DNA of 64,000 nt from Maricaulis sp034670125 (GTDB lineage: Bacteria; Pseudomonadota; Alphaproteobacteria; Caulobacterales; Maricaulaceae): positions 248,001 to 312,000 of the forward strand of contig NZ_JAXMOC010000004.1 of the NCBI RefSeq assembly GCF_034670125.1. The letters run 5' to 3'. Positions 27,331 to 35,639 of this stretch are shown here, in pieces. Below the pieces are notes generated by a model. It saw only the letters and a program-made list of their open reading frames with translations, was not told where the DNA came from and ran no database searches. The translations under genes and the position numbers were made by a program. Each line of letters starts with the position of its first letter. Within the stretch, counting starts at the first letter, position 1.

Positions 27331-28383
27331 ATGATCGACGGTGTGGACAATACGGTGCTCTACGGCGTGGCCGGGGCCGGCCTGTTTGTCCTGATCGTGG
27401 CGATCAGTACCATCTCCCTGTATCTCAACCGTCAGCGCGCGGTGTCTGACGAACGTCAGGTTTACAAGCTGCGCCGCAAGCGGGTGGCACGCTATGAAGA
27501 CGCCAAGAAAGACTACGAGAAATTCCGCAAGAAGATCGAGAGCGGCAACACTGTCCTGATCGATCTCATTCATGATCTGGGCGATGATTTTGTCGGTCGC
27601 GACAGCGCCCAGCAGCAGATCGCTTTCGACGAGGCGTTTGAGGCCGTCGCCTCGATCCGCCAAGCCAATCCGCGGGCCCGGATCATTGTTGTTTTGCACA
27701 CGCTGGGTGGCTATGCCCGCCCGGCGCACATGATCTCGCTGGCCTTGAAACAGCACCTGGCGAAAGCCAGGGCCAAGGGCCACTACAATCCCAAGCGCGA
27801 GCCGCAGGTGATCGCCTATGTGCCCTATGTGGCCATGTCGGGCGGAACAATGATCGCGCTGGCCGCCGACAAGATCGTCATGGACCCGACCGCCTCGCTC
27901 GGCCCGATCGACACGATCTATGGCGGCTTCCCGACTGAGGCCTACAAGGAACTCCTCGCCCAGAAGGGGCCACTGGCGACCCAGGACGTGCTGGTCATGC
28001 TGGCGCATGAAGCCGAAAAATATGATCGCTATGCCGGCAAGGTGGCGCGCGACATTGTCAATCCGGTGCACCGGGTCGACGAGAAAGTGGAGCATCACAT
28101 CGCTGATACCCTGTCAGCGGGCACGCTGTCGCACAGCCAGGCGATCACGCCGGAGGACGCCAAGGCGCTGGGGATGAACGTCAAGACCAAGATCCCTGAT
28201 CTCATCTACGGTCTGGTTGATGCCCGGATCCGCATGATCCATACCCGGCTCGAATTCGAGGCCCGGCGGATGGAGGATGAGGACGGGCCAGGTGACGGCA
28301 AGGGCGATGAGGCGGAGCAGGCGGTTGGCATGGCTATTGAACGTGCCATTCGTCAGTCGCTGCGCGGCAATGTGCGCCTGTGA
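27331..28383 (+). CDS. SDH-type membrane serine protease (Clp-fold)
   Basis: A 350-residue protein with one N-terminal TM helix (residues 8-28), a charged coiled region and a Clp/crotonase-fold domain of the serine-dehydrogenase-proteinase family (PF01972). Core blocks are VLHTLGGYARPAHMISLAL, the nucleophile in YVPYVAMSGGTMIALAADKIVMD and SLGPIDTIYGGFP, matching signal-peptide-peptidase-like SppA/NfeD-type enzymes. It is probably tethered to the inner membrane with the active domain on the cytoplasmic side, but the topology is not certain. The ATG at 27331 follows GGGGGTGAG; an in-frame GTG at 27319 is the alternative. A possible CtrA box is 36 bases upstream. Confidence 0.82.
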   Translation: MIDGVDNTVLYGVAGAGLFVLIVAISTISLYLNRQRAVSDERQVYKLRRKRVARYEDAKKDYEKFRKKIESGNTVLIDLIHDLGDDFVGRDSAQQQIAFDEAFEAVASIRQANPRARIIVVLHTLGGYARPAHMISLALKQHLAKARAKGHYNPKREPQVIAYVPYVAMSGGTMIALAADKIVMDPTASLGPIDTIYGGFPTEAYKELLAQKGPLATQDVLVMLAHEAEKYDRYAGKVARDIVNPVHRVDEKVEHHIADTLSAGTLSHSQAITPEDAKALGMNVKTKIPDLIYGLVDARIRMIHTRLEFEARRMEDEDGPGDGKGDEAEQAVGMAIERAIRQSLRGNVRL

Positions 28384-28474
28384 CCATGCGCCTGTGACCG
28401 TTCACGCTGCCGACACCCCTTGAACCTTCGCCGCCGGGCTCCGATCTTCCCGTCAGCCAGCAAGGGATGATCCG

Positions 28475-28948
28475 ATGAGCTCGAAAGCCGACGACTACCA
28501 GGAAGTGCGAAAGCAGATCGCCGCCGTGATCGCCGGTGAAACCAGCCGCACTGCCCGTCTGGCAACCGCCAGCTGCCTGCTGCGCGAAATGTTCGGCGAG
28601 CGCTTCTTCTGGACCGGCTTTTACGAAGTCGATCCGGCCAAGCCGACCGAACTTGTTGTTGGCCCCTATCAGGGCACGATGGGCTGCTTGCGCATTCCTT
28701 TCGGTCGCGGTGTTTGCGGCGCGGCGGCGGAGACCGGCGAGACCCAGCTGGTCGAGGACGTCCACGCCTTCCCGGGCCACATCGCCTGCGACAGTCGCTC
28801 GAACTCGGAAATCGTCGTGCCGGTCCGCGATGCCGGCGGCAAGCTGGTCGCCGTGCTGGACATCGACTCGACAGAGTTCGGCGCTTTTGATGCGGATGAC
28901 CAGGCCGGGCTGGAAGCGATCTGCGGCGATCTGCTGACGGTCGACTGA
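28475..28948 (+). CDS. msrC: Free methionine-(R)-sulfoxide reductase (GAF domain)
   Basis: A 157-residue GAF-domain enzyme that reduces free methionine-R-sulfoxide. The three redox cysteines are all present: C71 in GTMGCLRIPFG, C81 in GRGVCGAAA and C105 in GHIACDSRSNSEIVVP, at the spacing of the E. coli enzyme. The full-length family pattern ends in VLDIDSTEFGAFDADD. It probably acts with thioredoxin in the cytoplasm as an oxidative-stress repair enzyme. Solo gene, 91 bases after the SDH-type protease and facing the OmpA-type gene, with a large hairpin between them. Confidence 0.92.
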   Translation: MSSKADDYQEVRKQIAAVIAGETSRTARLATASCLLREMFGERFFWTGFYEVDPAKPTELVVGPYQGTMGCLRIPFGRGVCGAAAETGETQLVEDVHAFPGHIACDSRSNSEIVVPVRDAGGKLVAVLDIDSTEFGAFDADDQAGLEAICGDLLTVD

Positions 28949-28974
28949 GGCAGGGCAAACGGTCTGAAAAATAC

Positions 28975-29017
28975 GGGTGGTCGTGCCTTCAAGGGTTTGG
29001 GCATGGCACGACCACCC
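28975..29017. terminator. Hairpin between convergent msrC and OmpA genes
   Basis: GGGTGGTCGTGCC (28975-28987) pairs perfectly with GGCACGACCACCC (29005-29017) across a 17-base loop. There is no T-tract on either strand, so it may act as a Rho-assisted or bidirectional transcription barrier rather than a classic intrinsic terminator. Confidence 0.5.
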
Positions 29018-29080
29018 TGTCCCGCCCGTTTGGGGTCCGCGTTCAACGGCGGCGTGCGGGATATGAGGATGTGGCGCTCG

Positions 29081-29995
29081 CTATCGCGCCACGATTTCGA
29101 CACGTCGGTTGAGCGCCCGGCCATCGTCCGAGCCATTGCTGGCTTCCGGGGCGAGGGGGCCGACGCCGGCTGCTTCGAGCCTATCAGCGGCAATCCCGTA
29201 ATCTTCGACCAGGGCCGTGACCACGGCCGCGGCGCGGCGCTGTGAGAGTGACATGTTGTAGGCCAGCGCGCCGGACATGTCGGTGTGGCCGACCACGTAG
29301 AGTGACAGCGTCGGTCGTTCGGTCAGCAAGTCGCGCAGGGCGGTCAAGGCGGTGACCGAGTCCGGCAGCAGGACGTCGCTGTCATGGGCGAACAGCAGGC
29401 CGTCGACACGGACATGACCATCGGCGTCCAGCCCGGCGGCCAGCGCTTCGGCGGAGATGGTGACCATGCCGCGATCCATCTCGTCGGTCTCGACAATGAC
29501 GATCGAGGTGGTGTGGCGACCGACGCCGATGGCGACATAGGCAAGGTGGCCGTCAAAGCTCAGCGTGCCGGCGGTGTAGTGTGAGTTCGGTCCGTTGATC
29601 GCCCGCATGCCATTGGCCTGGTAGAAGGCGTTGCGAGTCGAACCGGTGGTGCACGATCCGTCGCGGGCGCAGGACCAGATCGGCTGGTAGCCGGCGGCGT
29701 CGAGCGCGTCGCGATAATTGGTGAAGATCTCCAGCTCCGAGCGATCGTCGGGATTGTCATAGTCCAGCTTGGTGACCCGGCCTTGCACCGGCGTCGTGAT
29801 GGCGGCGCGGGCGTCGAAATCGAAACCGGTGATCAGGGCGTATTCGTCGAACCGCCAGAACTCGCCGCTTCCGGTCGAGCCTTCATAGGGTGTCACCAGG
29901 GGGTGGCCGTCGACGCTCTCCTGGGCCAGCACGACGGTCGCTGTGGCGGCGAGGATGAGGGCGAGGGTCAGGCAGGTGGCGATTGCGCGGATCAT
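29081..29995 (-). CDS. OmpA-family exported protein
   Basis: A 304-residue protein. A signal peptide (MIRAIATCLTLALILAATATVVLA) is followed by a 170-residue N-terminal region of DUF4892-like pattern (DDRSELEIFTNYRDALDAAGYQPIWSC). The C-terminal OmpA/MotB domain has LLFAHDSDVLLPDS, LYVVGHTDMSGALAYNMSLSQRRAAAVV and a terminal NRRVEIVAR. The last domain binds diaminopimelate peptidoglycan. The ATG at 29995 is chosen because AAGGAGG ends six bases upstream; the ATG at 30001 would abut it. The upstream gene's stop lies two bases before this start, so the two are coupled. Confidence 0.85.
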   Translation of the reverse strand: MIRAIATCLTLALILAATATVVLAQESVDGHPLVTPYEGSTGSGEFWRFDEYALITGFDFDARAAITTPVQGRVTKLDYDNPDDRSELEIFTNYRDALDAAGYQPIWSCARDGSCTTGSTRNAFYQANGMRAINGPNSHYTAGTLSFDGHLAYVAIGVGRHTTSIVIVETDEMDRGMVTISAEALAAGLDADGHVRVDGLLFAHDSDVLLPDSVTALTALRDLLTERPTLSLYVVGHTDMSGALAYNMSLSQRRAAAVVTALVEDYGIAADRLEAAGVGPLAPEASNGSDDGRALNRRVEIVAR

Positions 29996-29997
29996 GA

Positions 29998-31143
29998 TCA
30001 TCCTCCTTCACATTGGCTCATGGCGGCAAAGCTGTTGGTCGGGGCGTGGTAGCAATGAACGATGCGATTATCGCCCTCCGCCGTTTCGCGGATCCGGTTG
30101 GTCGCATCGAGGGTGACCGCGATCAGCACGTATTCGTAGTCCTGGCCCCATTCGCCTTCCAGGTCATCACCGGCACCGAGCAGGTTGGCGTTGATGTCGA
30201 GGGGTTCGACAGCATTGGCTGCGAGGTCGGGGACGCGGACGACATAGGGCGCGGACCAGCCGTCCCCGCTGCGTTGCCCGGGGCCTTCATTGAGGCTCAG
30301 ATGAACTTCGACCGGGCAGCGATGCAGGGCGTGGAAGTCGCGACTGCCGGCATTTTCCACCCGGATGTGATTGGCCAGCCGGTTCAGCGTCATGGCGCCA
30401 CCACCATTGGTCCGGGTCTCGACCCGCAGGGCCATGTCGGGTGACAACGGTCCGGGATTGGCTGGCATCTGGCCAAAGCGAAACTCGATGTCGAGATCGA
30501 TGGGCAGCCGGTAAACGTGGCAGGGATCTTCCTGCGCGGTGGCGACCGGTTGGCCAGGGTGTTCATCGTCATCGTCTGTGTGCGGGTCTTCATCCCCGCC
30601 ATCGTCGGCCTGACCGGTTCCGTCGTCGCCGACACTGGTCCAGGTGGTGGGGGGCTCGCCGATATTCTCGATGAAGATCACGCCGCCGCCGCGAAACTCG
30701 CCATTCAGGACCAGATTGCCGATGGTGACCGGGTGGACCGGTGCGGGAATGAACAGGCCCAGATGGTCGGAGTGGCCGGGTGTCGACTGCTGATGCACGG
30801 TGCGCCAGCTCATGCCGGTATGGAAACTGCGGACCTGGACGCGAAACTCCCGGGCTGTCTGGCAGTCCGGGTCAGCGAAGGCGACGGCTGATGTGATCTG
30901 GACAAATCCGTTGGCGTCGGAGGCTGTCTCCGGCCAGTTGATGCTGTTCCACAGGCCGCCGGGTGTGCGGGCCTGGACCCGGGTTGCCAGCGCTCCCAGA
31001 GGCCAGGAGCTGGCGGCGAAATTTCCAACGGCGGGCTGGTGTCCGACCAGTCGTGTCGAGACCTGCCAGCGGCAATTGGCGTCCGCCGGCGCGGTCATCG
31101 CCAGCGCCGTCATCATGCTTGCCACAAATACCAGAATCCGCAT
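29998..31143 (-). CDS. Exported protein of unknown function, coupled to OmpA gene
   Basis: A 381-residue exported protein (signal peptide MRILVFVASMMTALAMTAPADA). No family is recognised with confidence. The middle holds a disordered acidic stretch (DDGTGQADDGGDEDPHTDDDDEHPG). The C-terminal part (PYVVRVPDLAANAVEPLDINANLLGAGDDLEG ... DATNRIRETAEGDNRIVHCY) looks like a CARDB-type beta-sandwich, where NxxxEsnesNN patterns are common. Cysteines are spread across the chain (C24, C94, C207, C281, C367). It ends beside the OmpA-protein start, suggesting an envelope-bound pair with peptidoglycan attachment through the partner. It is divergent from a TetR gene across a palindromic AT-rich region. Confidence 0.65.
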   Translation of the reverse strand: MRILVFVASMMTALAMTAPADANCRWQVSTRLVGHQPAVGNFAASSWPLGALATRVQARTPGGLWNSINWPETASDANGFVQITSAVAFADPDCQTAREFRVQVRSFHTGMSWRTVHQQSTPGHSDHLGLFIPAPVHPVTIGNLVLNGEFRGGGVIFIENIGEPPTTWTSVGDDGTGQADDGGDEDPHTDDDDEHPGQPVATAQEDPCHVYRLPIDLDIEFRFGQMPANPGPLSPDMALRVETRTNGGGAMTLNRLANHIRVENAGSRDFHALHRCPVEVHLSLNEGPGQRSGDGWSAPYVVRVPDLAANAVEPLDINANLLGAGDDLEGEWGQDYEYVLIAVTLDATNRIRETAEGDNRIVHCYHAPTNSFAAMSQCEGG

Positions 31144-31182
31144 CGCGTCCTCCCATCCATTGTCGGGGACAGAATACAGTTG

Positions 31183-31212
31183 TTGAATTTTTATTCAATG
31201 AATATATTTTCA
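31183..31212. promoter_or_regulatory. Two AT-rich palindromes between divergent genes
   Basis: TTGAAT-TTTT-ATTCAA at 31183-31198 and TGAA-TATATT-TTCA at 31199-31212 lie between the start of the secreted-protein gene (31143) and the TetR gene (31243). The first has the TGAAT-N-ATTCA form often bound by TetR-type repressors and overlaps an AT-rich region suited to promoters. Binding by the adjacent TetR is inference. Confidence 0.6.
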
Positions 31213-31242
31213 ACCAACTTGATTTGCGTGTGGAGTGGTGAT

Positions 31243-31851
31243 TTGGCGAAAGGACGGCGCGAGCAAAAGGACGAGACCCGGGCCAAGCTGGTCCGGGCCG
31301 GCAGCGTCGTGTTCGCCGCCAAGGGCATTGAAGGTGCCCGTATCGGTGACATTGCCCGCGAGGCCGGTGTCGCCATGGGCACGCTCTACACCCACTTTTC
31401 CGACAAGGAGGCGCTGTTCATCGAGGTGATGCGGGCCGGCAAGGATCTGGTGCTGGCCGGACTGGCCATCGCCCAGCAGACGCCCGGCTCGCGCGAGGTC
31501 AAGGATCGCGCCGCAATGGAGGGCGTCGTCGCCTTTGCCGCCGAATTCGGTCCGCTTTTTCGCCTGCTGCTCAGCCGCGGCGCCGGCTCCGACCCGATGC
31601 AGCGCGAAGTGGTCGACGCGATCGCCGGAATCCGGATTTCCGAACTGCAACAGGGCCAGCGTGACGGCTGGGCCCGCTCCGATCTGGATCCGCAGGCCAC
31701 CGCCCGCTGTGAGGTCGGCGCCGTCTTCCACCTGCTGGACTGGTGGCTGGACGATCGCAGCCGTTTGAGTGATGAGGCGGTGGTGGAGCAACTCTGCCTG
31801 ATCCGCCGCTTCGGGGTGGAAGGGGTGATACCGGATGGCGCAGCCTCATGA
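31243..31851 (+). CDS. TetR-family transcriptional regulator
   Basis: A 202-residue regulator when read from a TTG start at 31243 (AKGRREQKDETRAKL). The start is favoured by TGGAG at 31231-31235 and by the TetR N-terminal pattern that begins there; GTG at 31228 and ATG at 31198 are in-frame alternatives. The helix-turn-helix is in ARIGDIAREAGVAMGTLYTHFSDKEALF. The C-terminal effector domain is helical, containing LLLSRGAGSDPMQREVVDAI. Its stop overlaps the YgjP-type gene (ATGA), so it may control that gene and the divergent exported pair. Confidence 0.85.
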   Translation: MAKGRREQKDETRAKLVRAGSVVFAAKGIEGARIGDIAREAGVAMGTLYTHFSDKEALFIEVMRAGKDLVLAGLAIAQQTPGSREVKDRAAMEGVVAFAAEFGPLFRLLLSRGAGSDPMQREVVDAIAGIRISELQQGQRDGWARSDLDPQATARCEVGAVFHLLDWWLDDRSRLSDEAVVEQLCLIRRFGVEGVIPDGAAS

Positions 31852-32570
31852 CCGATCACAGTATCGAACTGGACGGACGGGTCGTCAGATACGCGCTGCG
31901 TCGGTCGGCCCGGAGGACGATCGGCTTCACCATCTCGCGTGACGGTCTGACAGTTGCCGCGCCCAAACGGGCCGGAGCGCGCGAAATCCGTCGCGGACTG
32001 GAAAGCAAGGCGGGCTGGATCCTCGCCAAGCTGGACGCCTGGGCCAGCCGTCCGGCGCCGCGAGAACCGGGTTTCCAGACCGGCGAAACCCTCCCCTGGC
32101 TGGGCGGCGAGCTGACTCTCGAGCTGCGCGGCGAGGGTGTCCGAACAACGGTGCGCCGCGATGGTGACAGACTGATCGTCCGCCATGATCCGGACCTGAC
32201 CGGCGAGCTGCGTCGCCGCACGCTGGGGCAGGCGCTGCAACGCTATTACAAGCGCGAGGGCACAGCGCTGATGACGCCCCGGGTCGAGCACTATGCCGCC
32301 CGGCTCGACCGCCCTGTTCGCAAGGTCATCGTACGCGACCAGAAACGCCGCTGGGGGTCTTGCGCACCGGACGGGACGATCCGGCTGAACTGGCGATTGA
32401 TGGGTTTCCCCGAACCATTGATCGACTATGTCTGCGCCCACGAAGCCGCCCATCTGGTCGAGGCCAACCACTCGCCCGCCTATTGGCGTGTGGTGGAGAG
32501 CCTGATGCCGGACTGGAAGCCCCGTCGCCGGCAAATGCGTGACGAGGCGGATCGCTGGGTGGCGTTCTAG
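31848..32570 (+). CDS. YgjP/SprT-like zinc metallopeptidase (DUF45)
   Basis: A 240-residue cytoplasmic protein of the YgjP (DUF45) family of WLM/SprT-related gluzincins. Zinc-site residues are H198, E199 and H202 in AHEAAH, followed by H208 in ANHSPAYW; RWGSC at 168-172 is the other family hallmark. The N-terminal half is a beta-rich DUF45 segment. The substrate is unknown. Its ATG overlaps the upstream TetR stop by four bases; its end overlaps the converging DPP-IV-type gene by four bases. Confidence 0.88.
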   Translation: MTDHSIELDGRVVRYALRRSARRTIGFTISRDGLTVAAPKRAGAREIRRGLESKAGWILAKLDAWASRPAPREPGFQTGETLPWLGGELTLELRGEGVRTTVRRDGDRLIVRHDPDLTGELRRRTLGQALQRYYKREGTALMTPRVEHYAARLDRPVRKVIVRDQKRRWGSCAPDGTIRLNWRLMGFPEPLIDYVCAHEAAHLVEANHSPAYWRVVESLMPDWKPRRRQMRDEADRWVAF

Positions 32571-34825
32571 TCTGATTGCCTCTCGTCCATCAGCTTGCGG
32601 TTAAAATAGTCCACGATCATCGTCCAAAGATGCACCGAGCGGTCTTCCCCGCGCACGCCGTGGCGCTGGCCCGGATAGGTCATCATTTCGAAATCGGCGC
32701 GTTGCTGTTGCAATTCCGAATAGAGCCGGACTGAGTTGGCGAAGATGACATTGTCGTCGGCCATGCCGTGGATCAGCAGGAGCGGGGTCACGTAATTGTC
32801 CAGATGGGCAAAGACCGAGGATTGCTCATAGCCGTCGAAATTGGCGTCCGGATGACCCATGTAGCGTTCGGTGTACGCGGTGTCATAGAGCGTCCAGTCA
32901 GTGACCGGCGCCCCGGCGACACCTGCCGCCCAGGCGTCCGGCGCCTGCAGGGTCGCCATCAGCGTCATATAGCCGCCATAGGACCAGCCCCAGATGCCGA
33001 CGCGGTCCGCATCAACAAAGTCGAGGCTCTTCAGGTAGTCCAGCCCGACCAGCTGATCCTCGACTTCGACCGAGCCCATGCGGTGACGGATGTGACCTTC
33101 AAACTCGCGGCCGCGATTGGCGGCACCGCGATTGTCGAGGGTGAAATAGACATAGCCGCGCTGGGCAAACATCTGCGCCCGCATAGACTGCCAGCCACGA
33201 TGGACCTGCTGGCTGTGCGGTCCGCCATAAAGATACTGGATCGCCGGGTATTGCCGGTTCGGATCAAAGTTGGCGGGGAGGAATATCTGGTAGTGCAGCT
33301 CGGTCCCGTCGGCCGCGGTCAGCGTGCCGTATTGCGGCGTGATGTGATCCTCGACATAGGGGAAATAGGGATGCCCCTCGGCCAGGGCATTCTCCTCGAT
33401 CCAGCGGATGCGGGTGCCGTCGACCGCGTAGAGTCCCGTTTGCGGCGGGGTTTGCGGGTCTGAATAGGTGCCGATGAAGGTGGCTGCATCACCGCCGAAC
33501 CGGGCCGACCAGCGCCCGTCTCCCGAGGTGATGCGGGTCGGCGCTGCGGCACCGTTCAGTGGCACCGAATAGATGTGCCGTTCCAGCGGTGTCTCGATCC
33601 AGCCGGTGAAATAGACCAGCCCGTTGTCCCGATCGACCGCATTGATGCCGTCGACGACCCAGTCGCCCGAGGTCACCTGCGTGATCAGGCTGCCATCGGA
33701 CGCGCGGTGCTGGATGTGGCGGAAACCGCCGGGCGTGTCCTCGCTGGTCCACAGGACTGTGCCATCTGACAGGGCGCGGAAATCATTGGTCAGATTGATC
33801 CAGATGTCGGTGGTTTCAACTAGCCAGGGCGAGGCCGCCCCGGTCGCCGGGTCGGCGGCCAGGATGGTCAGCTGGTCCTGCATCCGGTTGAGAACCTGGA
33901 CATAGGCCGTCTGGCTGTCGCGGGCCCAATTCACCCGGGCGAGATAGATATCATCGGTTTCGGCCAGTTCGACCTGCTGACGTGCCCCGGTTGCCCGCTC
34001 GGCGATGAACAGCTCGACGATCGCGTTGTCGGTTCCGGCGCGGGGGTAGCGCTGGTCGACCACGCGGGCCGATCCGTCGGCATCTATTTCCATGCGCTGG
34101 ACATTGTCGACCGGGCTTTCATCGACGCGGGCGAGGGCGATGTATTGCTCGTCCGGCGACCACCAATAGCCGGTGCGACGGCTCAGCTCTTCCTGGGCGA
34201 CGAATTCCGCCATGCCCCAGGAGACGAGGCCGCCGCCTTCGGTGGTGATGGCGGTCTCCGCGCCGGTTTCCAGATCAATCACGTAGAGGTTTTGGTCGCG
34301 CACAAAGGACACGAAATTGCCGCGCGGGGAGATGCGGGCATCGGTCTCGTATTGCGGCGTCTCCATCAGCCGCCGCGCTGCGCCGGTCTCCACATCGACA
34401 TAAAAGACATCGCCGTCCAGCGGCACCAGGATCGCGTCGCCCTGAGTGTCCCAGTCATAGCGCACGATGCCGGTCGAGGAGATACGGGCGCGTTCACGCA
34501 GCTGGCGTTCCGCCTCGGTCAGCTCGCGCTCGTCCGGCGCCAGGACCTGGCTGTCGACCAACAGATACGGCTCGCCGCCATCAATATCCATCGCCCAGAG
34601 ATCGAGCACCGAGGCGTCGTCTTCCTTGGCCCGCAGGAAGGTCACGCGGGAGCCGTCCGGCGAGAAGCTCAAGGCCCGCGGCGCGGCGCCGGTCAGGGAG
34701 GGGCTGGCATAAAGGCGCTCGATGGAGAGAGCGGGTTCCGGCGTGACAGCGGGTGTCTCGGCGGCGGGCTGGCAGGCGGCCAACAGCGTGGTGGCGGCAG
34801 CAAGGCTGGCGAGGCGAGTGAGCAT
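32567..34825 (-). CDS. S9 family peptidase, DPP-IV type, lipoprotein
   Basis: A 752-residue exported dipeptidyl-peptidase-IV-like enzyme with lipobox LLAAC (C18). The N-terminal two-thirds form a beta-propeller (DPPIV_N), including the substrate-pocket Glu-Glu-like region near QEELSRRTGYWWSPDEQYIA. The C-terminal alpha/beta-hydrolase has the nucleophile S615 in GWSYGGY, then Asp in HGMADDNVIF and His in GQRHGV. It probably cleaves X-Pro dipeptides from peptides in the periplasm or outer membrane. The ATG at 34825 starts the signal peptide; upstream in-frame ATGs lack one. Its stop overlaps YgjP tail-to-tail. Confidence 0.92.
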   Translation of the reverse strand: MLTRLASLAAATTLLAACQPAAETPAVTPEPALSIERLYASPSLTGAAPRALSFSPDGSRVTFLRAKEDDASVLDLWAMDIDGGEPYLLVDSQVLAPDERELTEAERQLRERARISSTGIVRYDWDTQGDAILVPLDGDVFYVDVETGAARRLMETPQYETDARISPRGNFVSFVRDQNLYVIDLETGAETAITTEGGGLVSWGMAEFVAQEELSRRTGYWWSPDEQYIALARVDESPVDNVQRMEIDADGSARVVDQRYPRAGTDNAIVELFIAERATGARQQVELAETDDIYLARVNWARDSQTAYVQVLNRMQDQLTILAADPATGAASPWLVETTDIWINLTNDFRALSDGTVLWTSEDTPGGFRHIQHRASDGSLITQVTSGDWVVDGINAVDRDNGLVYFTGWIETPLERHIYSVPLNGAAAPTRITSGDGRWSARFGGDAATFIGTYSDPQTPPQTGLYAVDGTRIRWIEENALAEGHPYFPYVEDHITPQYGTLTAADGTELHYQIFLPANFDPNRQYPAIQYLYGGPHSQQVHRGWQSMRAQMFAQRGYVYFTLDNRGAANRGREFEGHIRHRMGSVEVEDQLVGLDYLKSLDFVDADRVGIWGWSYGGYMTLMATLQAPDAWAAGVAGAPVTDWTLYDTAYTERYMGHPDANFDGYEQSSVFAHLDNYVTPLLLIHGMADDNVIFANSVRLYSELQQQRADFEMMTYPGQRHGVRGEDRSVHLWTMIVDYFNRKLMDERQSD

Positions 34826-34913
34826 GAAGTTTCCCCGGTAGGCTTTGTCGTCAGTTCTAGGGGCCTGGTCCATCGCTGGCCAGACCGGTTTCAGCAACCT
34901 CCCCGCCCCTACT

Positions 34914-34992
34914 GGGGGACAGGTATAATTAACGCGCGGACCGGGCGTCGCCGGGCGGATCCATCGTGGCGCGTTAATTATACCTGTCCCCC
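34914..34992. repeat. Long-arm inverted repeat (REP/RAYT-type element, copy 1)
   Basis: Arms at 34914-34937 and 34969-34992 are 24-bp perfect inverted repeats starting GGGGGACAGGTATAATTAAC, separated by 31 bases. A second, imperfect copy is at 40066-40159. The GGGGACAGGTATAATTAA core is like the palindromes that flank REP-associated tyrosine transposases in other bacteria; no such transposase is in this window. Confidence 0.85.
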
Positions 34993-35368
34993 GTTCAGCA
35001 CCTATGGCGCCACGGCGCTTACGCCTGGCGTTTGGATGGGAGGGAGCGGGATGTCGGCCGGAGCCGATAAAGCGCTGATTTGATAACGGTAGGCTTCGAC
35101 AAGCATCCCGCTCACGGAGGTTTCCCGGGCTGTCTCCACCCCGATTCCAATGCGCCAGGTACTGAGGGTCGGTCGTTTAGTGCCCTTGGACCTGATCGCA
35201 CGCCCTGCCGGAGTGTCGGGCTGTCATCCCCGCACGCGGACAGGCTCCGCTCGTTTCCGGGCACAAGTGACTGAGCTCGCGCCTCCCGTCCCGAAAACCA
35301 AAGCCATTATGGGTTGGCGGGAGATGGGTGGGGATAAGTTTTCGCGGATTTTAGCTGACACGCACTTT
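34993..35368. other. Non-coding stretch without a recognised gene
   Basis: No convincing gene is seen. Short frames of 64-84 codons occur but lack ribosome sites and family resemblance. Together with the flanking repeats it makes a desert of about 0.8 kb between the peptidase and the Tat protein, unusual in this dense window. Confidence 0.5.
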
Positions 35369-35401
35369 CCCTCTCCCTCGGGAGAGGGTCAGGGTGAGGG
35401 G
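35369..35401. repeat. REP-like palindrome
   Basis: CCCTCTCCCTCGGGAGAGGG forms a hairpin, followed by TCAGGGTGAGGGG. This is the widespread proteobacterial CCCTCTCCC-type intergenic repeat. Confidence 0.65.
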
Positions 35402-35427
35402 TAAGTCCCGGTTAAAGCAGGAAAATT

Positions 35428-35477
35428 CCCCCTCATCCGGCCTCCGGCCACCTTCTCCCAGGGGAGAAGGAAAGGGG
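35428..35477. repeat. REP-like palindrome, inverse orientation
   Basis: CCCCCTCATCCGGCC, CGGCCACCTTCTCCC and GGGGAGAAGG form nested hairpins. It is the opposite-orientation counterpart of the repeat at 35369, making a REP pair with a 26-base gap. Confidence 0.65.
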
Positions 35478-35639
35478 TGCGTGGGCGGGGATAGGCGGTG
35501 ATCTTTCCACCTACGCCGCCACACCGCCGCCGCCACAAACCCGTACTCATATTCCCGGATGGCGCGGCGCGCCTCCGGGAAAATGAGAGGGGACGGAAAT
35601 ACAGAGCGGCGTGTCGGAGTCACGTCGCGGGGCGAAACA

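Noticed and set aside
35080..35404. Small genes of 64-84 codons in the desert
   Set aside because: No RBS, no family resemblance, and they run into REP-like sequence.
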